From positions 93,493,946 to 93,557,945 of the forward strand of contig OY821517.1 in NCBI GenBank assembly GCA_963682025.1: 64,000 nucleotides of DNA. The letters are read 5' to 3'. The notes below the pieces were generated by a model. The model searched no databases and was not told where the DNA came from. It worked only from the letters and a program-made list of their open reading frames with translations. Source of the DNA: Cordilura impudica. Lineage: Eukaryota; Arthropoda; Insecta; Diptera; Scathophagidae. Positions 1-12,201 of this stretch are shown here, piece by piece (the stretch's first letter is position 1; the number at the start of each line of letters is the position of its first letter). The position numbers and the translations under genes were made by a program.

Positions 1-237
1 GGTGTCTTCATTAAGCCAGTCCTCGTATTTGGAGTTGAAGTTCTGAATGGTTCGATTAGATTTCACCCATTTTGCCTTAATATTTGCATATATCAGATAA
101 AAATTATTTTTTATAATTTCGCTTCTCTCAATATTTCCGTATAAGCTATTAAGTTCTTATAAAGCAGCTTCCGTGAAAAACTTTGGTGTGGTTGACCTTC
201 TAAACAGTTCAAATAATTTTAAATTGTTTAACGCCAT
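1..237 (-). pseudogene. 5' part of an unrecognised gene, cut by the left edge
   Basis: Reading the minus strand from an ATG at 237 gives 79 codons in one frame to base 1, interrupted by a single TAA at 157-159. The peptide begins MALNNLKLFELFRR and later reads KAKWVKSNRTIQNFNSKYEDWL, a dense run of charged and aromatic residues that looks like real protein rather than chance translation of AT-rich DNA. I do not recognise the family with certainty. The style resembles N-terminal regions of transposon-borne proteins common in arthropod genomes, which is only an impression. The rest of the gene lies outside the window, so it may be a dead copy or a gene whose apparent stop falls in an unseen intron. 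Confidence 0.45.
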
Positions 238-3199
238 GGTTTCAGTACTTGTTGCGCCAACTTTCAGTCGTAGACTAATCCAGGCATTATGCTTATTTTG
301 CAATATATAGGCTTACGCTACCATGCCTAAAAATTTACCTGTTCCCTGCATACATATGGATTTAGGCTGAATTATGCAATTTTGATATTATGCTCGTATC
401 TAAATAAGATTTGTGCCTACCTGGAGGGACCATAAGTCAATATTGTTCTTGACCATTTGTACTCCAAAGTAATTTTTAAGTGAGGTGCGTACCTGGGAAT
501 TTCAATGGGTAGTTTTTTGTGTATCCTGTGTCTGTAACAGAATATTGGGAGTAGACTTTGGCAGAGGCTCACAGGTAGACAACCGACTTAAAATGCAATT
601 TTCATACTATTAGGTCAAACTACTGTCAGTCAAAACATGTAAGGGATGCACGCCATACAATTTCTGCAACCATGTCTTTTTAACCTATTTTACATCTAGA
701 AGCCAAACGGGCACGTACGGGCATATAAAACCTTTTGAATTATGTAAAGAAATAATCAAAGAACATGTTTAGCAAATATGGCAAATATAGAAAAATATAG
801 ATTTTTTTTATTTTCCGTCAAAGTTGAAAAATAGTGAAAAAACGGATAGTTTTTAAATAGTGATTTACCAGGAGAAACACAAAGCAAACAGTTAATTTTT
901 TTTCATCATTATACATTTAATAAATACATCAATCAACACAAACAAAAAATAAGGCGATTCGTTAGCTACACCTGAAATCGCAACAAATTGACTAAAAATT
1001 GTGTATTTTTTTGAAAACCGAAAGTCGGTCAACTTTGAACGGTTATATCTTCTAAACTAAAAATGTGATATTATTAAGAGTAGGATATTTGAAATCGTTG
1101 AAAAGTTTCCTATAACACGGGTTTATTCAAAACTTCGTGGGCGCACATGAAAATTTTGATTTTTGCAACCTCGTTTGCTCTACGGGCGCCACTGTGCGAC
1201 GTATGCACAAAAATCAATTATATTAATAGGCATAAGCCTATTCCGTTTTTAGTCAGTAGCTCAGGTACCAATTTAAGATTTGTGCATTTGGGAACGAATC
1301 CCACTTCTTGGTGGGTAGTCGAGGCCTACCTATAACACCTCTGCTGTTCTAGGGGTCACAGCGCCCTGCTGAATGCACTTCATATCGAGCTGTGCTCTTT
1401 CCGCGATTTTGGGTTTAAACCACAACCACCACGTTACCCTCAATAAGAGCCATAACCAAAAAGTCAGCAGGAATTTTTGAATCGAGGGGCTTCTGATTAC
1501 CCATGGTACCCGAATATACCGGTCAGAGTTCGTTAAGTTTGCTACTACCAGTTCAGCTCCAAACAGCTATGGACTGGTGGCTAACGAAAGGCTCAGTCCC
1601 AGACCCAATCATCCACCCTGTGGGTGAGTGCGCAGTTACAAAACTAAGCCCTTCAGTAGGCCATGATTATATCCAACAGAACACATATGCATGCCCCGCA
1701 TGATAGTAATAAATTATTACCAACACAAAGGCCAGGCACATCGGTCCGCAGGCCCCTCTTTCACAGAGGTTGTGGACTCTACCCCATGGATCGTCCTCGT
1801 TGTCCTGTATGTAGCTTTTCCACTCATCCTCCTTCACCTACACGACACGTTTCTTATAGGCACTTACCTGTGTTTTGTAGTTCGTTGCACGCAGTAGCAC
1901 GTTATCAGCATTGGTCCGCTAGGCTCTATGAAATCGCTTCCTAATGTATGTTTTAATCCTATTTTGACACAGCATCCCATTTCGAAAGGTATTTCTTTTG
2001 AAATCATTCATTGATAATGTTTGATTTTGTTTTATTGGCATCTACACAATGTTTACCATTCTTGATGAGGACGACCCATTACACTATTAAAAATTTCCAG
2101 CAAGTCTTAACATCACCTCCAAATTCCAGGAAGTTATTTTCAAAATACAGGTTCATATTTTCTCTGGTTGATATTTTTATAATCCGACTTACTCTTCTTA
2201 ATCTATCACTAACAGTTTTATATCCAGCCGATACTTTATTCTCATTCTTAATAGTTTCTTGTTCGTTTCCATCAAAATCCTTATTAAGAAAAATTTTAAA
2301 ATTAAAATGCTAAAATTTTAAATATTATACCTGACATAAGCTTTAGTTATTATTTAAAAAGAAGCCTAAATAGTAAATACTATTAAAGGATCAACCATCG
2401 TATATTTGCAGATTATTTATATAGAAGTCTACTTTATATATCTGTGTAACTAGCACAAAGCCTACATGATATTGTACCTGCCTTTGAACAAATGCAAACC
2501 AGCATTAGAAAATAAAGCAAAAAGGTTTCATGCAGTGCTTTTACGTATAATACATGCGTAGTTTTAATTAAATATACATATATGTTCTTTAGGCTGTGTT
2601 TTATTTTACGAAATAATGCAACGAAAAATAACTAACGTTTTGTAAATATCATTGCAGTAGAACTCAAATGACCATTGTAAAAAGTTCCAAGAATAGTTAA
2701 TTACTAAGTGAAATAGTATATATAGAGTAGACTTTATTAGAAATTTGTGTGGATTTAAATTCACTTGTTTTTTTTTTATTAAATAAAATAAACTGTAAAA
2801 CAAAAAAATTGTGTGATACAATTACTATGCTTAACTAGCATTAGGCAACTTTTGGACTGGAGCCATCAAATATCTTTCCCAGGTTAATTTGGTTGGCTGC
2901 ATTCGAATCTGTTATTGGCTTTTCTCTATCACGTTTTCTCTTTGTCAACAACTACAATCTCTACTTGATTACACAGCCGAACGCTTGCTACAATCAGTAA
3001 AAAGAAATGAGTTAAAGAAATATGAAAACACAAAGTTGATTCTTTTTTTGTAAATGGGGATGTGACGGTTCTTCGGGGACAAAAACAATGTAAACAACTA
3101 GTATGTGAAAAGATTTCGGACTCAGATATATTCATGGTATAATTTTTACCATTACGATTGAAAAAGGATTTGGAAGATTCAGAGCCTACGATTATTACA
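238..3199. other. No gene recognised; contains a GC-richer block at about 1330-1960
   Basis: AT-rich sequence without a convincing reading frame. The stretch at about 1330-1960 stands out as less AT-rich, and three overlapping short frames there (1503-1703, 1663-1944, 1691-1897) look like by-products of that composition. It could be the untranslated or coding remnant of a transposable element, but I cannot name one. The end of the interval, from about 3160, may already hold degraded N-terminal codons of the following relic. Confidence 0.4.
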
Positions 3200-4186
3200 A
3201 ATAAAATTTATTTGGAAAGATGAGAGAAAATCTTCTACGGAGTACTGCAGGCCAATCAAATTTGAATTCAAAGAAGAAACTCATAATGACATTAACAAGA
3301 AAGTCACTGATATCAAGGCCCAAATTTCAACACTACAGCCATTAAAAAAATTACAGTTACATGGGCAACAAATTGAAGTAAGCCACAAATTAATGCTGAC
3401 AATAATAGATGGAAAAGTAGGACATGCTAACATGAAGGCTGCATCCAGCTGCATCATATGCCAAGCAGCATTAAGGCATTTAAGTCAACTGCCGACAAAA
3501 TCATTAGATAATACCGATGCATATGAATATGGATTATCACCACTGCATACAAGAATACGACTTATGGAACACATATTAAAAATAAGTTATGATTTGGATT
3601 TCGTTTCTTCAGGATCAATAAGAAACAACGAAATCAACAAAGAGTTAGGAAATTCAAAAAAGAAACATGTTCAAGATGAATATCGCAAATTTATATTGAT
3701 TATAGATCAGCCAAAACAAGGATAGGCAATACAAATGATGGTAATACTACAAGAAGATTCTTTTCCAATCCAGAAACAGCATCTGATGTAACAGGAGTGG
3801 ATTTAAACCTTATTTTCAGATGAAAAATAATCCTAGAAGTACTTGCGCGCAATGAAGAAATTTACTCAAAAAAAATAGCAGATTATGCTAAGGAAACTGC
3901 AAAAAAAAATATACAACCAACTACCCATGGAGAAATATGTCTGCATCAGTTCACAAAATCCTTTATCATCGAGAAGATGTCATTATATATCATTTGGTGC
4001 CACTTGGAGATCTATCAGAGGAGGCTCAGGAAACAAGAAATAAGGATTACAGATTTAATAAAGTGCACGATCCCAGAAAAATTTAACGAAATTCCACAAA
4101 CGACGATCTATTTATATATTACTGGCAACGTCAGATCCGTTCCAATATTCGAAATCAGTGGAAAGTGGAACATCGGGATGTGCTAA
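3200..4186 (+). pseudogene. Relic of a RAG1/Transib-core-like transposase family, copy 1
   Basis: From about 3213 one frame reads WKDERKSSTEYCRPIK, then LMLTIIDGKVGHA, a CxxC pair (SSCIICQA), LSPLHTRIRLMEHIL, and after a one-base loss near 3724 NDGNTTRRFFSNPE. Then come a TGA at 3821, HKILYH at 3952-3969 and LSEEAQE at about 4012-4032. In RAG1 a CxxC pair, an HKxLxH motif and a Glu inside a similar S-E-x-x-E block supply zinc ligands and the third catalytic acid; that is known for RAG1, and the equivalence here is my inference. No Asp is visible at the position matching the second catalytic acid. The gene is dead: frameshift, TGA and TAA (about 4084). The N-terminal half is not visible. It lies at the start of a direct repeat shared with 7851-11286. 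Confidence 0.6.
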
Positions 4187-5547
4187 GATGTTGTAATTAT
4201 TATCATATATTTAAATAGAAAAGTTAGAAATTACTAAGCCCTTTATTGATTGTATCTATATTATTAATAAGCTAGGCGATTTCTTGTGACCGATGTTTTG
4301 TTCTACCGATTTATCCCGATTTTGACCAAACGTACATTTACAGATTTTTAAAGTTTTTCTTTTAGTTTGAATAAATTGCATTTAAAGTTGCTACTAACAC
4401 ATTCATAAAATTATACAATGCTTTGTGTGTGTTTATTAAATTTGTTAATGTGTTTGTAATAAAAATGAGTTTGTTTTTTTTTTTTGTGTTGATTTGTGAA
4501 TTGGCTGTAATTGATTCGCATACCTTTAGGGTCTTAATTTAATGAAAAAATTAAATTTCCTAGAATTTGCGCTCGAATTTCGAGGGCTGGAATCTGCTAG
4601 TAATTATAATTACATGCATAATAATTACAAATCTGAATAATTGCGCTAAAGTTTAGCAGATTCATTTTGCAAAAAATAGCAAATTTGACATCAAATAATG
4701 ATACATTTTTCTGTAGTAATAGCATGACCATTAGATAATATTACTAACGTTTTTTTAACTGGAAATATTCTTTGACTGTTAACAAATTTGAAAATTTGAC
4801 AGCAAAAAATTTGTAATTTTTCAATAGTAAAATAGCAAAATTTCCAGTTGATTTTACTTTTTTTTTCAGTGTACCCATTTTTTTGAGTGTATAAATTCAA
4901 AAACGTCCAATTATAGCAAAAAATGCTTGTAATTATTACCAAATTTTAAATATGCCATTTTCTAAAAAATTTAGAAAAAACGTATTTCACGCTAAAAAAA
5001 AAAACGTATTTCACGCTAAAAGTAAAAAAAAAATGAGAAGTTAAAATTTGACCTAGAATTTCTTAAAAAGTGCTCAATCAATTTTAATGAAATGAAAACA
5101 GACTCGAGCTCAACTAAATGTCTACCCGCTATATAAAAAATTTCTAAAATATTTTGATCGGTTTGAAAGGTACAGAATTATGGCCACTGCAAAACAATTT
5201 TCAGCCACTGTGCGATGGTCTGTACCATAAATACAAATAAATTTATAGCACACACCTTAAGGTTACCACAGATCTTCCACTTATTATCATTGTATTTGAT
5301 TAGTGACAAAATTTCAGTCATTGATTTGTAATTTTCGTTTGTACTAATGGCATGAGAAACTGGTATGAATGGTTTTTCATGCGTTACAAACGGAATGACG
5401 AACCTATATTTACCCTCTGCTACTGTAGTGTGTAGAGTACAATAACATAATTTAATAAAGAATTACTACTACTACTATTCAAATTTCTTTTTGGTTTGGT
5501 TTTTCAGAACTTTCTTTCCAAATATGTGGAATTTATTACTTCTTAGT
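4187..5547. other. Gene-free interior of direct repeat D, copy 1
   Basis: AT-rich sequence, repeated at about 8431-9766. It contains a palindromic stretch around 4596-4632 (aattataattacatgcataa) and poly-A/T runs. The minus-strand frame at 4691-4942 is not kept in the second copy and looks spurious. I see no gene. Confidence 0.5.
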
Positions 5548-6120
5548 ATATGGGGGGTTTCATGTCAAGTGCACCAACTTTTGAAACCGATGTCTTCTGA
5601 TCGGGATGAAATTTGCACCAAGGTTAGTCTTATTGGATAGTAGTTTAGACACAATTTTTCAATAAGATCGGTCCAGATCTTTCTGAGTTAGAGGGGATCA
5701 AAATTTGACATTTTGGCCAAACAGGTGTTTCTTCTCATTCATGTAACTTTTTACCTATTGTTCTCAGAAAATTTTCTCCCATATAGTTTAGATAGCTATT
5801 TCTTCAATATTTCGGAAAAAATACTTTAAAAAAAAAATTTTTTTAGACTTTTTTTTGCTAAATTAAAGAATTTTTTGCCTTTTTTTTAAAAGGGGCATTT
5901 TTTTTTTTTTTTTTTTTTTCATAAGAAAGCTTAGGATTTTTCCTTTAAGAGCTTTTTGGTCGCTTAGTGGGATGGGAGTGGGATATCTATCAAAATAAAT
6001 GTTTTGTAACTCAAGACAACGGTTTTTCAATTTTTCACAAATGCACTATTTTGAATTTTTTCCTATTTGTGTCTAAAACCTTACAAATAAAACTTATACT
6101 GAGAAACTAGACAAACTAAA
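5548..6120 (+). repeat. Repeat module C, copy 1
   Basis: Begins with ggggggtttcatgtcaag and runs to a segment ending cttatactgagaaact. The same ~560-bp module recurs at about 9767-10330 (plus) and inverted at 13115-13690. In the inverted case it sits directly 5' of the gene at 12202-13071, so it is probably the 5' flank of that element family. Here the gene is absent and a family A element follows. Confidence 0.75.
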
Positions 6121-6264
6121 CTTTCCGAATTTATATAACATACCTAACTACAATTTTATACCCTCGATACTATAATACCCAGAATATGTTAACCTCAGGA
6201 AAAAAATCGCTTTTTTTCTATAGAAATGTTGAAAAATTATTATTTTTTATTTATTTTTAATAAT

Positions 6265-7030
6265 AACAAGTAAGAAAATTATAGTCGGTCTAGACCGACT
6301 ATACGATACCCTATACCATGCGTTTAGAAACCCTATCTGTTAGGCCCAACTAACTGGACATAGAAAATAAGCAAAAACCAAATTTGAGTGGGATTTTTAT
6401 TAATTTTTTTGGCTGTAGATATGAAAAAGTTCATATCGGATGCTATATCTGTATAGGGACTAGGTCCAAAAATGGACCGATCCTGATCATGTTTGGTCAA
6501 GTCTCTTGTATTTTGCAAAAATATATATAAACAAAATTTGAGAAGAATCTGTGCAATATTTTTGTTTTTTAATAGATTTAAGTGAAGATCGGGAAGCAGC
6601 TCTATATGGGGTCAAAGGGATCATTTTTGGACTACTCATTAGTGGGTGTAATGAACGCATATAAACCCAATTTGAGTAAGATCTATATGACAATTTGGAT
6701 CTTATGGCAATTTATGTCGATTTCATATGGGTAATTTGTATGGGGGCTAGGTCTGCACATGGACCGATTCTCACCAATTTCAATAGCGTTCATCCCATGG
6801 CCGATAGAAGCTTAGATACCAAATTTCATCAAGATATATTCATATTTGCGACCTGCAGTTTGATTACAAGGTTTACATGGACACACAGACGGACATTGTT
6901 AAATCAACTCAGAAAGTGATTCTGATTCGATCGGTATAATTAAAGATGGGTCTAGGTCAAATATTTTTGGTTGTTACAAACAGCAGCACAAAGTCATTAT
7001 ACCCAAACCACATAGTGGTATAGGGTATAA
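6265..7030 (+). repeat. Family A dispersed repeat, copy A1
   Basis: Family A elements are ~780 bp. They start aacaagtaagaaaattatag, followed by the palindrome agtcggtctagaccgact, and end ccacatagtggtatagggta taa. Subterminal ccctatacca and tggtataggg are inverted copies of each other. The open frame inside each copy (MDLMAIYVDF...) follows the repeat consensus and is not conserved like a protein. In A1 the internal GGAC tract is reduced to a single unit. This general layout occurs widely in flies, but I cannot name the family. Confidence 0.8.
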
Positions 7031-7065
7031 TTAAATTAATGTATAATAACAATAATATTAAAAAT

Positions 7066-7854
7066 AACAAGTAAGAAAATTATAGTCGGTCTAGAACGAC
7101 TATACGATACCCTATACCATGCGTTTAGAAACCCTATCTCTTAGGCCCAACTAACTGGACATTGAAAATAAGCAAAAACCAATTTTGAGTGGGATTTTTA
7201 TTAATTTTTTTGGCTGCAGATATGAAAAGTTCATATCGGATGCTATATCTATAAATGGGCTATGTCCAAAAATGGACCGATCCTGATCATGTTTGGTAAA
7301 GTCTCTTGTATTTTGCAAAAATATGTACAAACAAAATTTGAGAAGAATCAGTGCAATATTTTTGTTTTTTAATAGATTTAAGTGAAGATCGGGAAGCAGC
7401 GCTATATGGGGTCAAAGGGATCATTTTTGGACTACTCATTAGTGGATGTAATGAACGCATACAAACCCAATTTGAGTAAGATCTATATGACAATTTGGAT
7501 CTTATGGCAATTTATGTCGATTTCATATGGGTAATTTGTATGGGGGCTATGTCTGAACATGGACCGATTCTCACCAATTTCAACAGCGTTCATCCCATGG
7601 CCGCTAGAAGCTTATATACTAAATTTCATCAAAATATATTCATATTTGCGACCTGCAGTTTGGTTACAAGCTTTACATGGACACACAGACGGACGGACGG
7701 ACGGACGGACGGACGGACATTGTTAAATCAACTCAGAAAGTGATTCTGATTCGATCGGTATAATTAAAGATGGGTCTAGGTCAAATATTTTTGGTTGTTA
7801 CAAACAGCAGCACAAAGTCATTATACCCAAACCACATAGTGGTATAGGGTATAA
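7066..7854 (+). repeat. Family A dispersed repeat, copy A2
   Basis: Full-length copy separated from A1 by about 35 bp and followed directly by the second D repeat. The internal (GGAC)n tract has about six units. It has both the terminal palindrome and the ggtatagggtataa end. Confidence 0.8.
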
Positions 7855-8420
7855 CAACGAAACCAACAAAGAGTTAGGAACTTCAAAATAGAAACATGTT
7901 CAAGATGAATATCGCAAATTTATATTGATTATAGATCAGCCAAAACAAAGATAGGCAATAAAAATGATGGTAATACCACAAGAAGATTCTTTTCCAATCC
8001 AGAAACAGCATCTGATGTAACAGGAGTGGATTTAAACCTTATTTTCAGATTAAAAATAATCCTAGAAGTACTTGCGCGCAATGAAGAAATTGACTCAAAA
8101 AAAAAATTGCAGATTATGCTAAGGAAACTGCAAAAAAATATACAACCAACTACCCATGGAGAAATATGTCTGCAACAGTTCACAAAATCCTTTATCATGG
8201 AGAAGATGTCATTATATATCATTTGGTGCCACTTGGAGATCTATCAGAGGAGGCTCAGGAAAAAAGGAATAAGGATTACAGATTTAATAAAGAGCACAAT
8301 CCTAGAAAAATTTCACGAAATTCCACAAACGACGATCTATTTATATATCATTGGCAACGTCAGATCCGTTCATCTCCAATATTCGAAATCAGTGGAAAGT
8401 GGAACATCGGGATGTGCTAA
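7855..8420 (+). pseudogene. Relic of a RAG1/Transib-core-like transposase family, copy 2
   Basis: The 5' part is missing and the copy starts inside the gene. It keeps VDLNLIFRLKIILEVL, HKILYH (8181-8198), LVPLGDLSEEAQEKRNKDYR with the candidate catalytic Glu at about 8259-8261, and PRKISRNSTNDD. Where copy 1 has a TGA (RLK position) this copy has a Leu codon, so that stop is private to copy 1, while the upstream frameshift is shared. The frame at 8166-8420 (84 residues) is the longest clean piece of the C-terminal region. Non-functional. Confidence 0.6.
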
Positions 8421-9766
8421 GATTTAGTTATTATTATCATATATTTAAATAGAAAAGTTAGAAATTACTAAACCCTTTATTGATTATACCTATAATATTA
8501 ATAGGCTAGGCGATTTCTTGTTACCGATGTTTTGATCTACCGTTTTATCCAGATTTTGACCAAACGTACATTATTTGAAAGGTATTTCTTTTTAGCCGAT
8601 TTGCAGATTTACAGATTTTTAAAGTTTTTTTTTAGTTTGAATAAATTGCATTTAAAGTTGCTACTAACACATTCATAAAATTATACAATGCTATGTGTGT
8701 GTTTATTAAATTTGTTAACGTGTTTGTAATAAAAATGAGTCTGTTTTTTTTTGTGTTGAATTGTACCTTTAGGGTCTTAATTTAATGAAAAAATAAAATT
8801 TCCTAGAATTTGCGCTCGAATTTCGAGGGCTGGCCTCTGCTAGTAATTATAATTACATGCATAATAATTACAAATCAGAATAATTGCGCTAATGTTTAGC
8901 AGATTTATTTTTAAAAAATTAGCAAATTTGACGCCAAAAAATGATAAATTTTTCTGTAGTAATAGCAAGACTTTTAGATAATATTACTAACGTTTTTTTA
9001 ACTGGAAATATTCTTTGAGTGTTAACAAATTTGAAAATTTGACAGCAAAAAATGTTTAATTTTTCAGTAGTAATAGCAAAATTTCCAGTTGATTTTACAT
9101 ATTTTTTTCATTGTACCAATTTTTTTGAGTGTATAAATTCAAAGAAATCCAATTATAACAAAAAATGCTTGTAATTATTATCAAAATTCATATATGACAT
9201 TTTCTAAAAATTAAAAAAATTAAAAAAAAACATATTTCACGCTAAAATTAAAAAATAAAAATTAAAAGTTAAAATTTGACCTAGAATTTCTTAAAAAGTG
9301 CTCAATCAATTTTAATGAAATGAAAACAGACTCAAGCTCAACTAAATGGCTATATAAAAAATTTCTAAAATATTTTGATCGGTTCGAAAGGTACAGAATT
9401 TTGGAAACTGAAAAACAATTTTCAGCCACTGTGCGATGGTCTGTACCATAAATACAAAGAAATTTATAGCACACACTTTAAGGCTACCACAGATCTTCCA
9501 CTTAATATCATTTTGATTAGTGACAAAATTTCAGTCATTGATTTGTAATTTTCGTTTTTACTAATGGCATGAGAAACTGGTATGGATGGTTTTTCATGCG
9601 TTGCAAACGGAATGACGAACCTATATTTACCCTCTGCTACTGTAGTGTGTAGAGTATAATAACATAATTTAATTAAGAATTACTACTACTACTATTCAAA
9701 TTTCTTTTTGGTTTTGTTTTTCAGAACTTTCTTTCCAAATATGTGGAATTTATTACTACTTAGTAT

Positions 9767-10330
9767 ATGGGGGGTTTCATGTCAAGTGCACCAACATTTG
9801 AAACCAATGTCTTCCGATCGGGATGAAATTTGCACCATGGTTAGTCCTATTGGATAGTAGTTTAGACACCATTTTTCAACAAGATCGGTCCAGATCACTC
9901 TGAGTTAGAGGGGATCAAAATTTGACATTTTGGCCAAACAGGTGTTTTTTCTCATCCATGTAACTTATTACCTATTGTTCCTAGAAAATTTTCTCCCATA
10001 TAGTTTAGATAGCTATTTCTTCAATATTTCGGAAAAAAATACCTAAAAAAAAAAAAATTTAGACTTTTTTTTTGCTAAATTAAAGCATTTTTTGCCTTTT
10101 TTTTCAAAAAAGGCATTTTTTTTTTCATAAGAAAGCTTAGGATTTTTCCTTTAAGAGCTTTTTGGTCGCTTAGTGGGATGGGAGTGGGATATCTATCAAA
10201 ATAAATGTTTTGTAACTCAAGACAACGGTTTTTCAATTTTTCACAAATGCACTATTTTGAATTTTTTCTTATTTGTGTCTAAAACCTTACAAATAAAACT
10301 TATACTGAGAAACTAGACAAACTAAACTTT
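9767..10330 (+). repeat. Repeat module C, copy 2
   Basis: Same module as 5548-6120, starting ggggtttcatgtcaagtg, with small differences in poly-A/T lengths. It is followed by about 140 bp of AT-rich DNA and the family A copy A3, as in copy 1. Confidence 0.75.
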
Positions 10331-10470
10331 CCGAATTTATATAACATACCTAACTACAATTTTATACCCTCGATACTATAATACCCAGAATATGTTAACC
10401 TCAGGAAAAAAATCGCTTTTTTTCTATAGAAATGTTGAAAAATTATTATTTTTTATTTATTTTTAATAAT

Positions 10471-11258
10471 AACAAGTAAGAAAATTATAGTCGGTCTAGA
10501 CCGACTATACGATACCCTATACCATGCGTTTAGAAACCCTATCTCTTAGGCCCAACTAACTGGACATTGAAAATAAGCAAAAACCAAATTTGAGTGGGAT
10601 TTTTATAAATTTTTTTGGCTGCAGATATGAAAAAGTTCATATCGGATGCTATAAAGGGACTAGGTCCAAAAATGGACCGATCCTGATCATGTTTGGTAAA
10701 GTCTCTTGTATCTTACAAACAAAATTTGAGAAGAATCAGTGCAATATTTTTGTTTTTTAATAGATTTAAGTGAAGATCAGGAAGCAGCTCTATATGGGGT
10801 CAAAGGGATCATTTTTGGACTACTCATTAATGGGTGTCATGAACGCATATAAACCCAATTTGAGTAAGATCTATATGACAATTTGGATCTTATGGCAATT
10901 TATGTCGATTTCATATGGGTAATTTGTATGGGGGCTAGGTCTGAACATGGACCGATTCTCACCAATTTCAATAGCGTTCATCCCATGGCCGACAAAAGCT
11001 TATATACCAAATTTCATCAAGATATATTCATATTTGCGACCTGCAGTTTGATTACAAGGTTTACATGGACACACAGACGGACGGACGGACGGACGGACAG
11101 ACGGACGGACGGACGGACGGACATTGTTAAATCAACTCAGAAAGTGATTCTGATTCGATCGGTATAATTAAAGATGGGTCTAGGTCAAATATTTTTGGTT
11201 GTTACAAACAGCAGCACAAAGTCATTATACCCAAACCACATAGTGGTATAGGGTATAA
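10471..11258 (+). repeat. Family A dispersed repeat, copy A3
   Basis: Full-length copy with the longest GGAC/GACG tract in the window (about eleven units, one interrupted). It carries a small deletion (gtctcttgtatcttacaaac) that is shared with the inverted neighbour A4, so A3 and A4 are closely related. Confidence 0.8.
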
Positions 11259-11353
11259 TTAAATTAATGTATAATAATATTAAAAATAAAAAGATAAATA
11301 ATTTATTAAAATTTAATCTTAATTGCATTAGATCCATTTATATCATAACTATT

Positions 11354-12124
11354 TATGCCCTATACCACTATGTGGTTTGGGTATAATGACTTTGTGCTGC
11401 TGTTTGTAACAACCAAAAATATTTGACTTAGACCCATCTTTAATTATACCGATCGAATCAGAATCACTTTCTGAGTTGATTTAACAATGTCCGTCCGTCC
11501 GTCTGTGTGTCCATGTAAAGCTTGTAATCAAACTGCAGGTCGCAAATATGAATATATTTTGATGAAATTTGATATATAAGCTTTTATCGTCCATGGGATG
11601 AACGCTATTGAAATTGGTGAGAATAGGTCCATGTTCAGACCTAGCCCCCATACAAATTACCCATATGAAATCGACATAAATTGCCATAAGATCCAAATTG
11701 TCATATAGATCTTACTCAAATTGGGTTTATATGCGTTCATGACACCCATTAATGAGTAGTCCAAAAATGATCCCTTTGACCCCATATAGAGCTGCTTCCT
11801 GATCTTCACTTAAATCTATTAAAAAACAAAAATATTGCACTGATTCTTCTCAAATTTTGTTTGTAAGATACAAGAGACTTTACCAAACATGATCAGGATC
11901 GGTCCATTTTTGGACCTAGTCCCTTTATAGATATAGCATCCGATATGAACTTTTTCATATCTGCAGCCAAAAAAATTTATAAAAATCCCACTCAAATTTG
12001 GTTTTTGCTTATTTTCAATGTCCAGTTAGTTGGGCCTAAGAGATAGGGTTTCTAAACGCATGGTATAGGGTATCGTATAGTCGGTCTAGACCGACTATAA
12101 TTTTCTTACTTGTTTTTTACTTAA
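11354..12124 (-). repeat. Family A dispersed repeat, copy A4, inverted relative to A3
   Basis: Full-length inverted copy separated from A3 by about 95 bp. It shares A3's private deletion, so the pair could form a long hairpin. The higher end reads cttacttgtt, the reverse of the family start. Confidence 0.8.
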
Positions 12125-12201
12125 TTTATTGTAGCTGATGAAGTATTTAAGTCTTGTAAATTTTTAAATACCCAGTCTTTCATCCAGCTTTTTTGTCGCC
12201 T

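Larger units (their letters stand above)
3622..7064 (+). repeat. Large direct repeat D, copy 1
   Basis: About 3.44 kb that matches 7851-11286 in the same orientation with scattered substitutions and small indels. In order it holds the 3' half of the RAG1-core-like relic, about 1.35 kb of gene-free AT-rich DNA (4190-5547) with an (ACT)n tract near 5462, repeat module C and a family A element. The shared order shows that the whole block was copied as a unit or moved twice as one element. Confidence 0.8.
7851..11286 (+). repeat. Large direct repeat D, copy 2
   Basis: Second copy of the block at 3622-7064, offset by about 4.22-4.23 kb. It has the same order: RAG1-core-like relic, gene-free interior (8431-9766), module C (9767-10330) and family A copy A3. 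The one-base coding loss after CCAAAACAA is present in both copies, so the gene was already broken before this duplication. Confidence 0.8.

Noticed and set aside
1503..1944. Three overlapping small frames
   Set aside because: Overlap in different frames in a GC-richer block, no motif, and no splice or initiation context that favours one.
7680..7724. GGAC tandem tracts as CRISPR-like or regulatory arrays
   Set aside because: Simple 4-base microsatellites inside family A repeats without spacers.
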